Source of the DNA: Bacteroidota bacterium
Lineage (GTDB): Bacteria > Bacteroidota > Kryptoniia > Kryptoniales > JAKASW01
Direction: 5' to 3'
Assembly: GCA_021796055.1 (NCBI GenBank)
Contig: JAJYOS010000479.1
Coordinates: forward strand, 1 to 5,585
DNA length: 5,585 nucleotides
Shown: positions 1 to 5,585 of the stretch, piece after piece
How positions within the stretch are numbered: the stretch's first letter is position 1
Layout of the letters: every line of letters starts with the position of its first letter
Program-made: the position numbers and the translations under genes
The notes under the pieces: generated by a model
What the model was told of the DNA's origin: nothing
Database searches by the model: none
The model's input: only the letters and a program-made list of their open reading frames with translations

Positions 1-21
1 GCGCGTCCGGCTTCCCGCGGG

Positions 22-45
22 GGATTCCCGGCCGGCATGGAATCC
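22..45. repeat. Short inverted repeat upstream of the kinase gene
   Basis: GGATTCC at 22-28 is perfectly complementary to GGAATCC at 39-45, giving a 7-bp stem with a 10-base loop (CGGCCGGCAT). A short run of four T follows at 48-51. It could be a weak terminator of an upstream gene or a 5' leader hairpin, but the U-tract is too short for a convincing rho-independent terminator. All three forward frames are open across it: frame 2 runs from the window edge to a TAG at 68-70, and frame 3 to a TGA at 63-65. It may therefore lie inside the 3' end of a gene that begins outside the window. The function is unassigned. Confidence 0.3.
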
Positions 46-115
46 GGTTTTCAGCGGGACGTTGATCTAGTTTGTTGCGTATCTATGCCGCTTAAATTAA
101 CTTTTCTTGCGAATC

Positions 116-1735
116 ATGAAAGGAAAGATGTATTCGTTATTTGAAGGACTGAAGCCATCTGAAGTTTCCAATCTCCTCAAGAATGCGAAAGAAGAGGTTG
201 TGCCGGCCGGCACTGCCCTCCTGCTTGAAGGTCAGAAGGGCAATCGGCTGTACATACTCAAGTCCGGCGAAGTAGAGATTCGGAAAGAAATCGACGAAAA
301 AAGGGAGGCACTCGAGACTTTCCGGAAAGGCGATTTCTTCGGCGAGCTCGCCGCAATGAACGGGAGGAGAAACTCGGCTTCAGCGGTGACAACCCGCAAG
401 TCGACGGTTATCTCTTTTGAGCGAACTTTTATCCTCTCGATGCTTCAGAAGTACCCCAGGATCTCCTGGAACATCGCAAAGGCGCTCTCCGACAGACTCC
501 GCACTTCGAACGACGCGCTGAAGAACCAGATAGAAATCCAGCGCATGTTCAGCCAGAAAGAAATCGCGCGGCTGAATGCAATTGTTGAGGCAACGCAGAC
601 CGTCAATAGCACACTGGAGCTCGACAGGCTCCTGCAACTCATACTCCAGGAGGCGATTAGAATAACGTTTGCGGAGCGCGGAACAATTTATCTTGTGGAT
701 GAGAACACCAATGAGATCTGGTCGCGAATAATAGCCGGTAAAGAGATAAGTGAAATACGACAGCCGTTAGGCAAAGGGATATCGGGCTACGTGGCAAAAA
801 CCGGAGAGACCGTAAATATCACGGATGTTTACAGAGACAAGAGATTCAATCCGGAGTTCGACAAGAGGTCCGGATTCAAGACGAAGAATATCCTCTGTAT
901 GCCGATGCGCAACAGAGAGAATAAAATAATCGGCGTTTTCCAGCTCATCAACAAGAAGCACGGCACGTTCGATTTCGACTCAGAAGACGAAAGTTTCCTC
1001 AAGGCGTTCTCCGTCAACGCCGCTATTGCGATAGAGAACTCAAGGATTGCACTACAAATGGTGCAGAGCGAGCGACTTTCAGCGGTCGGCAGGATGGCAG
1101 GCACGATCGTGCACGATATCAAGAACCCTATGTCCACTATCAGAATCTACGCCCAGGTTTTGAAAAAGAAGGCCGGCAATGAGGAGGCCGCAGATCTCGT
1201 CGACCAGATAATCAAACAGATAGACCGACTTGTGAACATGGCGCAGGAAGTTCTGGATTTTTCCCGAGGTGTAACCCAGCTGAACCTGCAGCCGGTGAAA
1301 TTCGACGAATTCCTTTCCGGAGTCATACTTTTTCTGGAGAAGGATCTCGAAAAGAAGAACGTTGAGCTCTCGGTGAAGAACGATTATCCCGGCGAGGTCG
1401 AGATCGACGCCGAAAAGATGACCAGGGTAATCCTTAACATCGCGGGCAATGCCGGTGACGCAATGCCCAACGGAGGCAAGTTTTGGGTGCGGGCACGGGC
1501 CGACCGGGATAATCTCGTAATCGAGCTTCAGGATACCGGAAGCGGTATACCCGATGAGATACGAAGAAAAATTTTCGAACCATTCGTGACGTTCGGCAAG
1601 AAGCACGGTACTGGGCTCGGCATGGCCATCGTCAAGAAGATCATCGACGATCACAAGGGACAAATAGATATCGAAACGCAATTGGGCAGGGGAACCACAA
1701 TGACCGTTACGCTTCCTTTGAAGCAGAAGAAGTGA
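116..1735 (+). CDS. Soluble sensor histidine kinase with cNMP-binding-like, GAF, HisKA and HATPase domains
   Basis: Predicted cytoplasmic two-component kinase: it should autophosphorylate on His and pass phosphate to a response regulator. Residues here are numbered from an in-frame TTG at 107; subtract 3 for the ATG at 116. Domains in order: a Crp-like cyclic-nucleotide-binding fold (about 11-125, FFGELA at 77-82); a likely helical linker (about 126-165); a GAF domain (about 165-315) with N282-K283, F290 and D294-E295; HisKA with H-box HDIKNP and phosphoacceptor H336; and a HATPase_c domain with N-box Asn448, G1 box DTGSG (476-480), F-box FEPF and G2 GTGLG (501-505). No transmembrane segment or signal peptide is visible, so the signal is probably intracellular. 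No receiver domain is attached. The start is uncertain: ATG 116 has no Shine-Dalgarno; ATG 128 has AGGA only 3 bases upstream and begins right at the sensor fold; TTG 107 is less likely. The next gene begins 1 base after the stop. Family assignment is firm; the ligand and partner regulator are unknown. Confidence 0.93.
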   Translation: MKGKMYSLFEGLKPSEVSNLLKNAKEEVVPAGTALLLEGQKGNRLYILKSGEVEIRKEIDEKREALETFRKGDFFGELAAMNGRRNSASAVTTRKSTVISFERTFILSMLQKYPRISWNIAKALSDRLRTSNDALKNQIEIQRMFSQKEIARLNAIVEATQTVNSTLELDRLLQLILQEAIRITFAERGTIYLVDENTNEIWSRIIAGKEISEIRQPLGKGISGYVAKTGETVNITDVYRDKRFNPEFDKRSGFKTKNILCMPMRNRENKIIGVFQLINKKHGTFDFDSEDESFLKAFSVNAAIAIENSRIALQMVQSERLSAVGRMAGTIVHDIKNPMSTIRIYAQVLKKKAGNEEAADLVDQIIKQIDRLVNMAQEVLDFSRGVTQLNLQPVKFDEFLSGVILFLEKDLEKKNVELSVKNDYPGEVEIDAEKMTRVILNIAGNAGDAMPNGGKFWVRARADRDNLVIELQDTGSGIPDEIRRKIFEPFVTFGKKHGTGLGMAIVKKIIDDHKGQIDIETQLGRGTTMTVTLPLKQKK

Positions 1736-1736
1736 G

Positions 1737-2264
1737 ATGGTTGTAAGGCTCGGGGATAAGACGATAGAGGTAATACAGGGTGATATCACGGATTACGACG
1801 GCGATGGGATCGTGAATGCCGCAAACAACCACTTCTGGATGGGAGGCGGGGTAGCCGGCGCCATCAAGCGAAGGGGCGGACAGGTGATCGAACAGGAAGC
1901 CGTGAAACTTGGACCGAAACCTGTCGGGGAGGCTGTAATTACAGGCGGCGGAACGCTCAAAGCGAAGCATGTCGTTCACGCGGCAGTGATGGGACAAGAT
2001 CTCGCAACGGACGCGGATAAGATACTTAATGCGACGCGCTCATCCCTCCGGATTGCCGAATCGAACGGGATCCGATCATTAGCCTTCCCCGCTCTCGGAA
2101 CAGGTGTCGGTGGATTTCCGGTTTCCGAAGCCGCACAGATAATGACGGGAGCGGTTCGGAAATTCCTGGCCGGATCGAAAACACTGAAGCGCATCACCTT
2201 TGTGCTCTTCGACCGTGGAGCTTACGAAGTTTTTGCCGCGCAAGCGGCGGATTCGCCGAAGTGA
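1737..2264 (+). CDS. Macro domain protein (ADP-ribose or O-acetyl-ADP-ribose binding or hydrolysis)
   Basis: A 175-residue protein that is essentially one macro domain, the fold that binds ADP-ribose and in some members removes it from proteins or hydrolyses O-acetyl-ADP-ribose. Visible signatures are GDIT at 15-18 (Asp16 is the adenine-contacting position), VNAANN at 26-31, GGGVAGAI at 36-43, and the phosphate loop ALGTGVGGFP at 119-128, with FDR at 158-160 near the end. In MacroD-type hydrolases the residue after GGGV is a catalytic Asp. Here it is Ala40, as in the archaeal AF1521 class, so activity, if any, should follow that class. Its ATG lies 1 base after the kinase stop and its TGA overlaps the GTG of the methyltransferase gene, so it is almost certainly cotranscribed and translationally coupled with both. 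No signal peptide is seen. The fold call is firm; the substrate is unknown. Confidence 0.9.
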   Translation: MVVRLGDKTIEVIQGDITDYDGDGIVNAANNHFWMGGGVAGAIKRRGGQVIEQEAVKLGPKPVGEAVITGGGTLKAKHVVHAAVMGQDLATDADKILNATRSSLRIAESNGIRSLAFPALGTGVGGFPVSEAAQIMTGAVRKFLAGSKTLKRITFVLFDRGAYEVFAAQAADSPK

Positions 2265-2965
2265 ACCGCTGCTCTGATTACATCGGTCACTACCGCGCCG
2301 ACGCGGAACACTTCGACTATTTCACAAATGAAAACCCGGCGGGACAAGCCTACGAAAGACTCCTGAGGAGATTCATACTCGCATTGGCGGGCAAAGCACG
2401 CACCGTTCTGGACATCGGAAGCGGAAGCGGCTGGGCGGCGTCGGTTCCCCACGACAATATTTTTTTTGTGGACCTCTCCCCGAAGAACCTTGCGGCGCTG
2501 AAGGCGGAAAGTACAGGGTCGGTGATGGCAGATGCACACATATTGCCTTTCAGAGATGAATCGGTCGACCTGGTAATTGCATCTGAGATCGTCGAACACC
2601 TGAATGATCCCGCATCTGCCGCCGGAGAGATATGGCGGGTGCTCAAACCCGGCGGGCGGGCCGTGGTATCAACACCGTACAAGGAGAAAATAAGGTACAC
2701 GCTCTGCATACACTGCAATCAGCCGACCCCATGGAACGCACATCTCCACAGTTTCGACGAGAATATTCTACTGTCCTATTTCCCGGTTGCGGCGCGAAAA
2801 AGATCGTACATATTCGGAAGCAAAATCCTGGCGGTGGCCCGCGCGCCCAGAGTGTTCCGGAATCTCCCTTTGCTGCTGTGGCGTTTGTTCGACTTGCCGC
2901 TGATAGCCATTGTTCGCAAAGCCCAGCACGTCGTAGTAGTCATAGAAAAACCCCGCAGAGTCTGA
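2261..2965 (+). CDS. Class I SAM-dependent methyltransferase (Methyltransf_11-like)
   Basis: A 234-residue Rossmann-fold methyltransferase. Motif I is VLDIGSGSG at 49-57. An acidic residue ends strand 2 at D71 (FFVDLSP). D91 in ADAHILPF probably contacts the adenine. VDLVIASEIVEHL at 102-114 and LKPGG at 128-132 complete the pattern typical of small-molecule or lipid/quinone methyltransferases. After the core, C149-x2-C152 followed by H161-x-H163 (CIHC, then HLHSF) could form a metal site; this is inference only. The C-terminal 35 residues are hydrophobic and basic (LLLWRLFDLPLIAIV), which may be an amphipathic membrane-contact helix or a dimer surface. The GTG start overlaps the macro gene's TGA by 4 bases (GTGA), a translational-coupling arrangement that supports this start despite no clear Shine-Dalgarno. 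The substrate cannot be inferred. Confidence 0.88.
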   Translation: MNRCSDYIGHYRADAEHFDYFTNENPAGQAYERLLRRFILALAGKARTVLDIGSGSGWAASVPHDNIFFVDLSPKNLAALKAESTGSVMADAHILPFRDESVDLVIASEIVEHLNDPASAAGEIWRVLKPGGRAVVSTPYKEKIRYTLCIHCNQPTPWNAHLHSFDENILLSYFPVAARKRSYIFGSKILAVARAPRVFRNLPLLLWRLFDLPLIAIVRKAQHVVVVIEKPRRV

Positions 2966-3066
2966 TCCGCTTCGTTCATCCCACCTGATAATCGGCAAAC
3001 CCCGTTCGTCCCCAATCTTGAATCGGCAACGAGAAAGAAGACTTCGGGAATTATTGAGGTGGGTGC
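2966..3066. other. Convergent intergenic spacer with short repeats
   Basis: A 101-base gap separates the 3' ends of the two converging gene blocks. It holds a 9-base direct repeat AATCGGCAA at 2990-2998 and 3021-3029, and an inverted pair CCCACCT (2980-2986) and AGGTGGG (3057-3063) separated by 70 bases. I see no compact GC-rich hairpin followed by a T-run on either strand, so a classical intrinsic terminator is not evident although one would be expected between convergent operons. The repeats are short enough to be chance. Confidence 0.4.
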
Positions 3067-3480
3067 CTAATGCGGCCGCTTCAGGAGCTGCGTGTACAAA
3101 CGGGTCATATCATCCGCATCAGCCTTTGCCTTGGGATAATAGACCGAGTTGTATTTCTCCGCCATAGGCTTCAGTGTGTCGTACGGATCACCGGTGCAGA
3201 ACACCGCAGGAGTGTTGACGTTTGGTCCGCCTTTTCGCATCAACTGCAGAAGAGCAATCCCCGGCAGATGTCCGGGGGCTGAATCGTCCTTGAACTCATT
3301 ATCCATTATGATAAGATCGTATCCCTTCGCCTCAAGACATTTCCTGGTCTCGAGGCTGTCGGTCGATTCATCGATCTTCAGCTCGGCACCCAACGCCTTA
3401 GCTACTTCGGCGAATACGAGTTTCTGAGCGTTCCTTTGAGAATCGTCGTCGTCGGCAATCAATACCAGATATCTGGCCAT
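3067..3480 (-). CDS. Single-domain response regulator (receiver domain only)
   Basis: A 137-residue CheY-like receiver with no output domain, expected to be phosphorylated on Asp by a histidine kinase and to act by protein-protein contact. The acidic pocket is D10-D13 (IADDDD), the phosphoacceptor is D60 (LIIMDNE), the switch Thr is T96 (FCTGD) and the conserved Lys is K117 (YYPKAK). The Pro that normally follows this Lys is replaced by Ala118. The segment after the phosphoacceptor (about 61-75) is longer than in CheY, with 36 residues between D60 and T96 against 30 in CheY. The ATG at 3480 lies 1 base from the mnmA stop, so the two genes are likely cotranscribed, with a weak GGA upstream inside the mnmA tail. 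The histidine kinase in this window lacks a receiver and lies on the opposite strand; pairing is possible but unproven. Confidence 0.88.
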   Translation of the reverse strand: MARYLVLIADDDDSQRNAQKLVFAEVAKALGAELKIDESTDSLETRKCLEAKGYDLIIMDNEFKDDSAPGHLPGIALLQLMRKGGPNVNTPAVFCTGDPYDTLKPMAEKYNSVYYPKAKADADDMTRLYTQLLKRPH

Positions 3481-3481
3481 A

Positions 3482-4591
3482 TCAATCCAATATTTTGGAA
3501 ATTATACCGCCGGCAACCACGTCGTCATTTTCGTAAATCACGACGCTCTGTCCGGGCGTAATCGCCCTCCGGGGAGAGGTGAACTCGACCTCCATGCTGT
3601 CCTCTGAAGTCTGTCTGACAATACAATCTGCCCCGCCGTCTTTGTACCTGATCTTTGCTCTAAACTTCTTTCCCTGAGGAACGCGCGGGTATTTCACAAT
3701 ATTTAAACGTTCTGCCATGAGTGTTCTGAAATATAGCTTCTCCTCGACATCTACTTCCACGATGTTGTGAGCCACGTCAATCTTCTTGACGTATAGCGGT
3801 TTCTCGTTGCTCACGCCGAGTCCTTTCCTCTGGCCAATTGTGTAGAAAGCGTAGCCGCGATGCTTTCCGATTTCTTTGCCGTCAAATAAGATGCTCCCCC
3901 CGTCAATCTCGTCTCCCAGGCCGGGCACGGAGTCGCGGAGGAAACGCCCGTAATTGTTGTCGGCGACGAAGCATATTTCATAGCTTTCCGGTTTCATCGC
4001 GCTCGCCACGCCGTACTTCAGAGCGAGTTCGCGGACTTCCGGCTTCGATATTTCAGTGAGCGGAAAGATCGTTCTGCTCAGACTCGCCTGCGTCAAACCG
4101 TAAAGGGCATATGACTGATCTTTGCCCGCATCCTTGCCGCGAGAGAGCACATAACGACCGAGATCCCGATCGAACCTCACTCCGGCATAATGTCCAGTGC
4201 AAATGAAGTCCGCACCAAGGCCGTCGGCCTTCTCCAGAAGATATTCCCACTTTATTTTCCTGTTGCATATGACACACGGGTTGGGAGTGCGGCCAGCGAT
4301 GTATTCCCCGACGAACTCATCGATTACTTCTTTCCTGAACCTCTCGCTGAAGTCGAACACATAATGCGGAAAGCCGAATTTGCCTGCGACGCTGCGTGCC
4401 ATATTGATTCCGTCAATTGAACAGCAACTCGAGTCGCGGTTATCATTTCCCCCGACGTCTTCGTAATCATAAGTCTTCATTGTTACCCCGATGACATCGT
4501 AACCCTGCTCAACCATCAGTACTGCTGCGACGGATGAGTCCACACCTCCGCTCATAGCAACAACCACTCTCTTCCCAGCGCTATTCATCAT
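3482..4591 (-). CDS. mnmA: tRNA-uridine 2-sulfurtransferase (tRNA U34 2-thiouridylase) MnmA
   Basis: Catalyses ATP-dependent thiolation at C2 of the wobble uridine U34 in tRNA Lys, Glu and Gln, using sulfur relayed from a cysteine desulfurase. Numbering is from the in-frame GTG at 4600; subtract 3 for the ATG at 4591. The PP-loop is SGGVDSS at 17-23. The first cysteine motif is TPNPCVICN (105-113), in which C112 aligns with catalytic C102 of E. coli, and the second is C210 in YEICFV, aligning with C199. TGHYAG (135-140) and KDQSYAL (160-166) are also family signatures, and the C-terminal beta-barrel is complete. Length (about 369 residues) is normal. C109 stands where E. coli has D99, giving a CxxC. 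Two tandem ATG codons (4591, 4588) are better starts than the GTG, which would add MCT; none has a clear Shine-Dalgarno. It lies 61 bases downstream of the hydratase gene and 1 base before the receiver gene. Confidence 0.96.
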   Translation of the reverse strand: MMNSAGKRVVVAMSGGVDSSVAAVLMVEQGYDVIGVTMKTYDYEDVGGNDNRDSSCCSIDGINMARSVAGKFGFPHYVFDFSERFRKEVIDEFVGEYIAGRTPNPCVICNRKIKWEYLLEKADGLGADFICTGHYAGVRFDRDLGRYVLSRGKDAGKDQSYALYGLTQASLSRTIFPLTEISKPEVRELALKYGVASAMKPESYEICFVADNNYGRFLRDSVPGLGDEIDGGSILFDGKEIGKHRGYAFYTIGQRKGLGVSNEKPLYVKKIDVAHNIVEVDVEEKLYFRTLMAERLNIVKYPRVPQGKKFRAKIRYKDGGADCIVRQTSEDSMEVEFTSPRRAITPGQSVVIYENDDVVAGGIISKILD

Positions 4592-4603
4592 CGTACACAC
4601 AAT

Positions 4604-4629
4604 TTATGAAAATGCACAGGGTTATGAAA
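4604..4629. repeat. 8-bp direct repeat pair upstream of mnmA
   Basis: TTATGAAA occurs at 4604-4611 and again at 4622-4629, 18 bases apart start to start (TTTCATAA twice when read on the mnmA strand). The pair lies in the 61-base spacer between the hydratase stop and the mnmA ATG. Two half-sites about two helical turns apart could be an operator or part of a promoter, but I see no good -35/-10 pair and the match is short, so chance is a real alternative. Confidence 0.3.
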
Positions 4630-4652
4630 GAGTGTAGTTGCCCGGGAAAAAA

Positions 4653-5435
4653 TCAGGCCCCTTTCCAGACCGGCTTGCGCTTTTCGAGGAACGCGGCGAC
4701 ACCTTCCTTCTGGTCTGCGGTTCCGCATGAAAGCGCAAAGAGTTGAGCCTCTATTTTCATCCCTTCGTCCTGGGGAAGCTGGACAGACGCATCTATCGCC
4801 TGCAACGCAAGGCGGACGGCAATGGGACCCCTCTGGGCGATGGATTCTGCCATTTTCTGAGCCGTGGGGATCAACTCCGCCTGCTCGACCACCCTGTTGA
4901 CAAGGCCCAATTCGTAGGCCCTGGTCGCGTCGATCTGCTCACCGGTAATTATGAGTTCGGCGGCAATCCCACGTCCCGCGAGTCTCGCAAGTCTCTGAGT
5001 ACCACCGTATCCAGGAATTATACCAAGGTTCACTTCCGGCTGGCCGAAAATTGCTCCCCTGGATGAAATTCGGATGTGGCATGCCCAGGCAAGCTCTGCT
5101 CCGCCTCCGAGTGCGTATCCGTTGACGGCGGCAATCACCGGCTTCTTAAACTTCTCTATCCTGTTGAAGAGCGCCTGTCCTCTCTCGGAGAAATCCTTGG
5201 CGGTAATTACCGTGAGATCCCTGATCCTGGCTACGTCGGCACCTGCAACGAAAGCTTTGTCGCCGGCGCCTGTGATTATGACCGCGGCGACGTCCTTATC
5301 GGGCTCTGCCAAATCGAGAGCGGAATCCAACTCCTGTATTACATCGGCGTCAAGCGCATTCAGCTTGTTCGGACGATTGACCGTTACAACTGCCGCATGG
5401 CCCGCCTTCTGGTAGATGATGGTCTTGAATTCCAT
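4653..5435 (-). CDS. Enoyl-CoA hydratase, crotonase family
   Basis: A 260-residue crotonase-fold enzyme, the standard length for stand-alone enoyl-CoA hydratases, predicted to add water across trans-2-enoyl-CoA (short chains such as crotonyl-CoA) in fatty acid or amino acid degradation in the cytoplasm. The oxyanion-hole segments are AFVAGAD at 61-67 (A64) and NGYALGGGAEL at 105-115 (G111). Both catalytic glutamates of the rat crotonase type are present: E114 in GGAEL and E134 in FGQPEVNLG. IPGYGGTQRL follows at 140-149, and the C-terminal KRKPVW is characteristic of the hydratase subgroup. The start is well supported by a strong AAGGAG-type ribosome binding site. It lies 18 bases after the upstream stop, so it is likely cotranscribed. 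Exact substrate within the family is not resolvable by sequence alone. No acyl-CoA dehydrogenase or thiolase is visible beside it. Confidence 0.94.
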   Translation of the reverse strand: MEFKTIIYQKAGHAAVVTVNRPNKLNALDADVIQELDSALDLAEPDKDVAAVIITGAGDKAFVAGADVARIRDLTVITAKDFSERGQALFNRIEKFKKPVIAAVNGYALGGGAELAWACHIRISSRGAIFGQPEVNLGIIPGYGGTQRLARLAGRGIAAELIITGEQIDATRAYELGLVNRVVEQAELIPTAQKMAESIAQRGPIAVRLALQAIDASVQLPQDEGMKIEAQLFALSCGTADQKEGVAAFLEKRKPVWKGA

Positions 5436-5442
5436 TGATGTT

Positions 5443-5456
5443 CTCTCCTTTCCTTA
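5443..5456 (-). promoter_or_regulatory. Strong ribosome binding site of the enoyl-CoA hydratase gene, overlapping the upstream stop
   Basis: On the minus strand the sequence reads TAAGGAAAGGAGAG, followed by AACATCA and the ATG ending at 5435. AAGGAG (5445-5450 region) is a near-perfect anti-16S match about 9 bases before the start. The first three bases of the stretch are the TAA stop of the upstream gene, so translation of the hydratase may be helped by ribosomes finishing that gene. It is the only strong Shine-Dalgarno I find in the window. Confidence 0.75.
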
Positions 5457-5585
5457 AGCCACCTCGACGCGGCTCTGGTCACCGATTATGAAGCGCTGAA
5501 CTCTCGGCTTACCGTCCGTACGGACGATCTCTACGTCATTGCCAAGAAGACTACCTTCGATCCGGATGCCCGCATCCAAAATTTT
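5454..5585 (-). CDS. C-terminal fragment of a left-handed beta-helix nucleotidyltransferase, probably glucose-1-phosphate thymidylyltransferase (long form)
   Basis: Only the last 43 codons and a TAA stop fall in the window; the rest lies beyond 5585. The fragment shows hexapeptide-repeat character: IRIEGSLLGNDVEIVR, then PRVQRFIIGDQSRVEVA. A coil reading S-L-[IL]-G-x-[ND]-V followed by a basic/aromatic linker and a final F-[IM]-[IL]-G-D-x-S-x-V coil is typical of the C-terminal beta-helix in long-form RmlA-type glucose-1-phosphate thymidylyltransferases. These make dTDP-glucose for cell-surface sugars. A related sugar nucleotidyltransferase or acyltransferase with the same helix cannot be excluded from so short a piece. 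It lies directly upstream of, and likely cotranscribed with, the enoyl-CoA hydratase gene. Confidence 0.6.
   Translation of the reverse strand, partial: KILDAGIRIEGSLLGNDVEIVRTDGKPRVQRFIIGDQSRVEVA

Noticed and set aside
2..70. Possible C-terminal tail of an upstream plus-strand gene (22 codons ending in TAG at 68-70)
   Set aside because: Frames 1 and 3 are also open over most of this stretch and the short peptide has no recognisable motif, so the coding frame cannot be decided.
62..100. Possible promoter for the kinase operon (TTGATC at 62-67, TTAAAT at 92-97)
   Set aside because: The spacing between the boxes is far from 17 bases, and no Bacteroidota-type TTTG/TAnnTTTG pair fits either, so I could not support a promoter call.
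1079..1789. Long minus-strand open frame of 236 codons opposite the kinase gene
   Set aside because: It is fully antisense to the well-supported HisKA/HATPase region and shows no recognisable domain. The length is explained by biased codon use in the real gene.
2459..2468. Run of T residues in the methyltransferase gene as a possible programmed frameshift or sequencing error
   Set aside because: The reading frame continues smoothly through it from motif I to the strand-2 Asp (D71), so no slip is needed to make an intact protein.
2222..2718. Two minus-strand open frames of about 122-125 codons opposite the methyltransferase gene
   Set aside because: They are antisense to clear SAM-binding motifs, and their translations are low-complexity, Arg/Cys-rich and unlike any family.
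2632..2988. Plus-strand open frame of 118 codons overlapping the methyltransferase 3' half
   Set aside because: It is in an alternative frame inside a gene with continuous conserved motifs, and its product is Arg/Pro-rich with no domain signal.
4743..5438. Three plus-strand open frames of 107-120 codons opposite the hydratase gene
   Set aside because: The minus strand encodes an intact crotonase with all catalytic residues; these are shadows of it.

Overview
The window is a compact bacterial chromosomal segment of mixed housekeeping and signalling genes, with no mobile element, RNA gene or CRISPR array that I can see. Base composition looks close to balanced, roughly half G+C by eye. Genes abut or overlap by a few bases, and only one start has a strong Shine-Dalgarno sequence. 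The gene set (GAF sensor kinase, single-domain receiver, MnmA, crotonase, long-form sugar-nucleotide transferase tail) fits a Gram-negative, possibly FCB-group (Ignavibacteria/Bacteroidota-like) bacterium. That placement is a guess from general protein character, not a demonstrated assignment.

Layout: two gene blocks converge near position 3010. The plus-strand block (about 116-2965) has three tightly packed genes. The first is a soluble sensor histidine kinase with an N-terminal cyclic-nucleotide-binding-like domain, a GAF domain and a complete HisKA/HATPase core. The second is a stand-alone macro domain protein that starts 1 base after the kinase stop. The third is a class I SAM-dependent methyltransferase whose GTG start overlaps the macro stop in a GTGA junction. 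The spacing indicates one transcript with translational coupling.

The minus-strand block (5585 down to 3067) reads, in transcription order: the last 43 codons of a left-handed beta-helix protein, probably long-form glucose-1-phosphate thymidylyltransferase; a crotonase-family enoyl-CoA hydratase with both catalytic glutamates; the tRNA U34 2-thiouridylase MnmA; and a single-domain response regulator that starts 1 base after the mnmA stop.

Most of the window is readable as known families. The points worth a second look are the kinase, which joins a Crp-like sensor domain to a GAF domain carrying a clear NKFDE motif (the signature of cyclic-nucleotide-binding GAF domains), and its tight linkage to an ADP-ribose-binding macro domain and a methyltransferase. 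Others are a CxxC in MnmA where E. coli has DxxC, a possible metal-binding Cys/His cluster in the methyltransferase, and an orphan kinase and orphan receiver in convergent operons. None is proof of a new system. The kinase-macro-methyltransferase operon is the best candidate for one.
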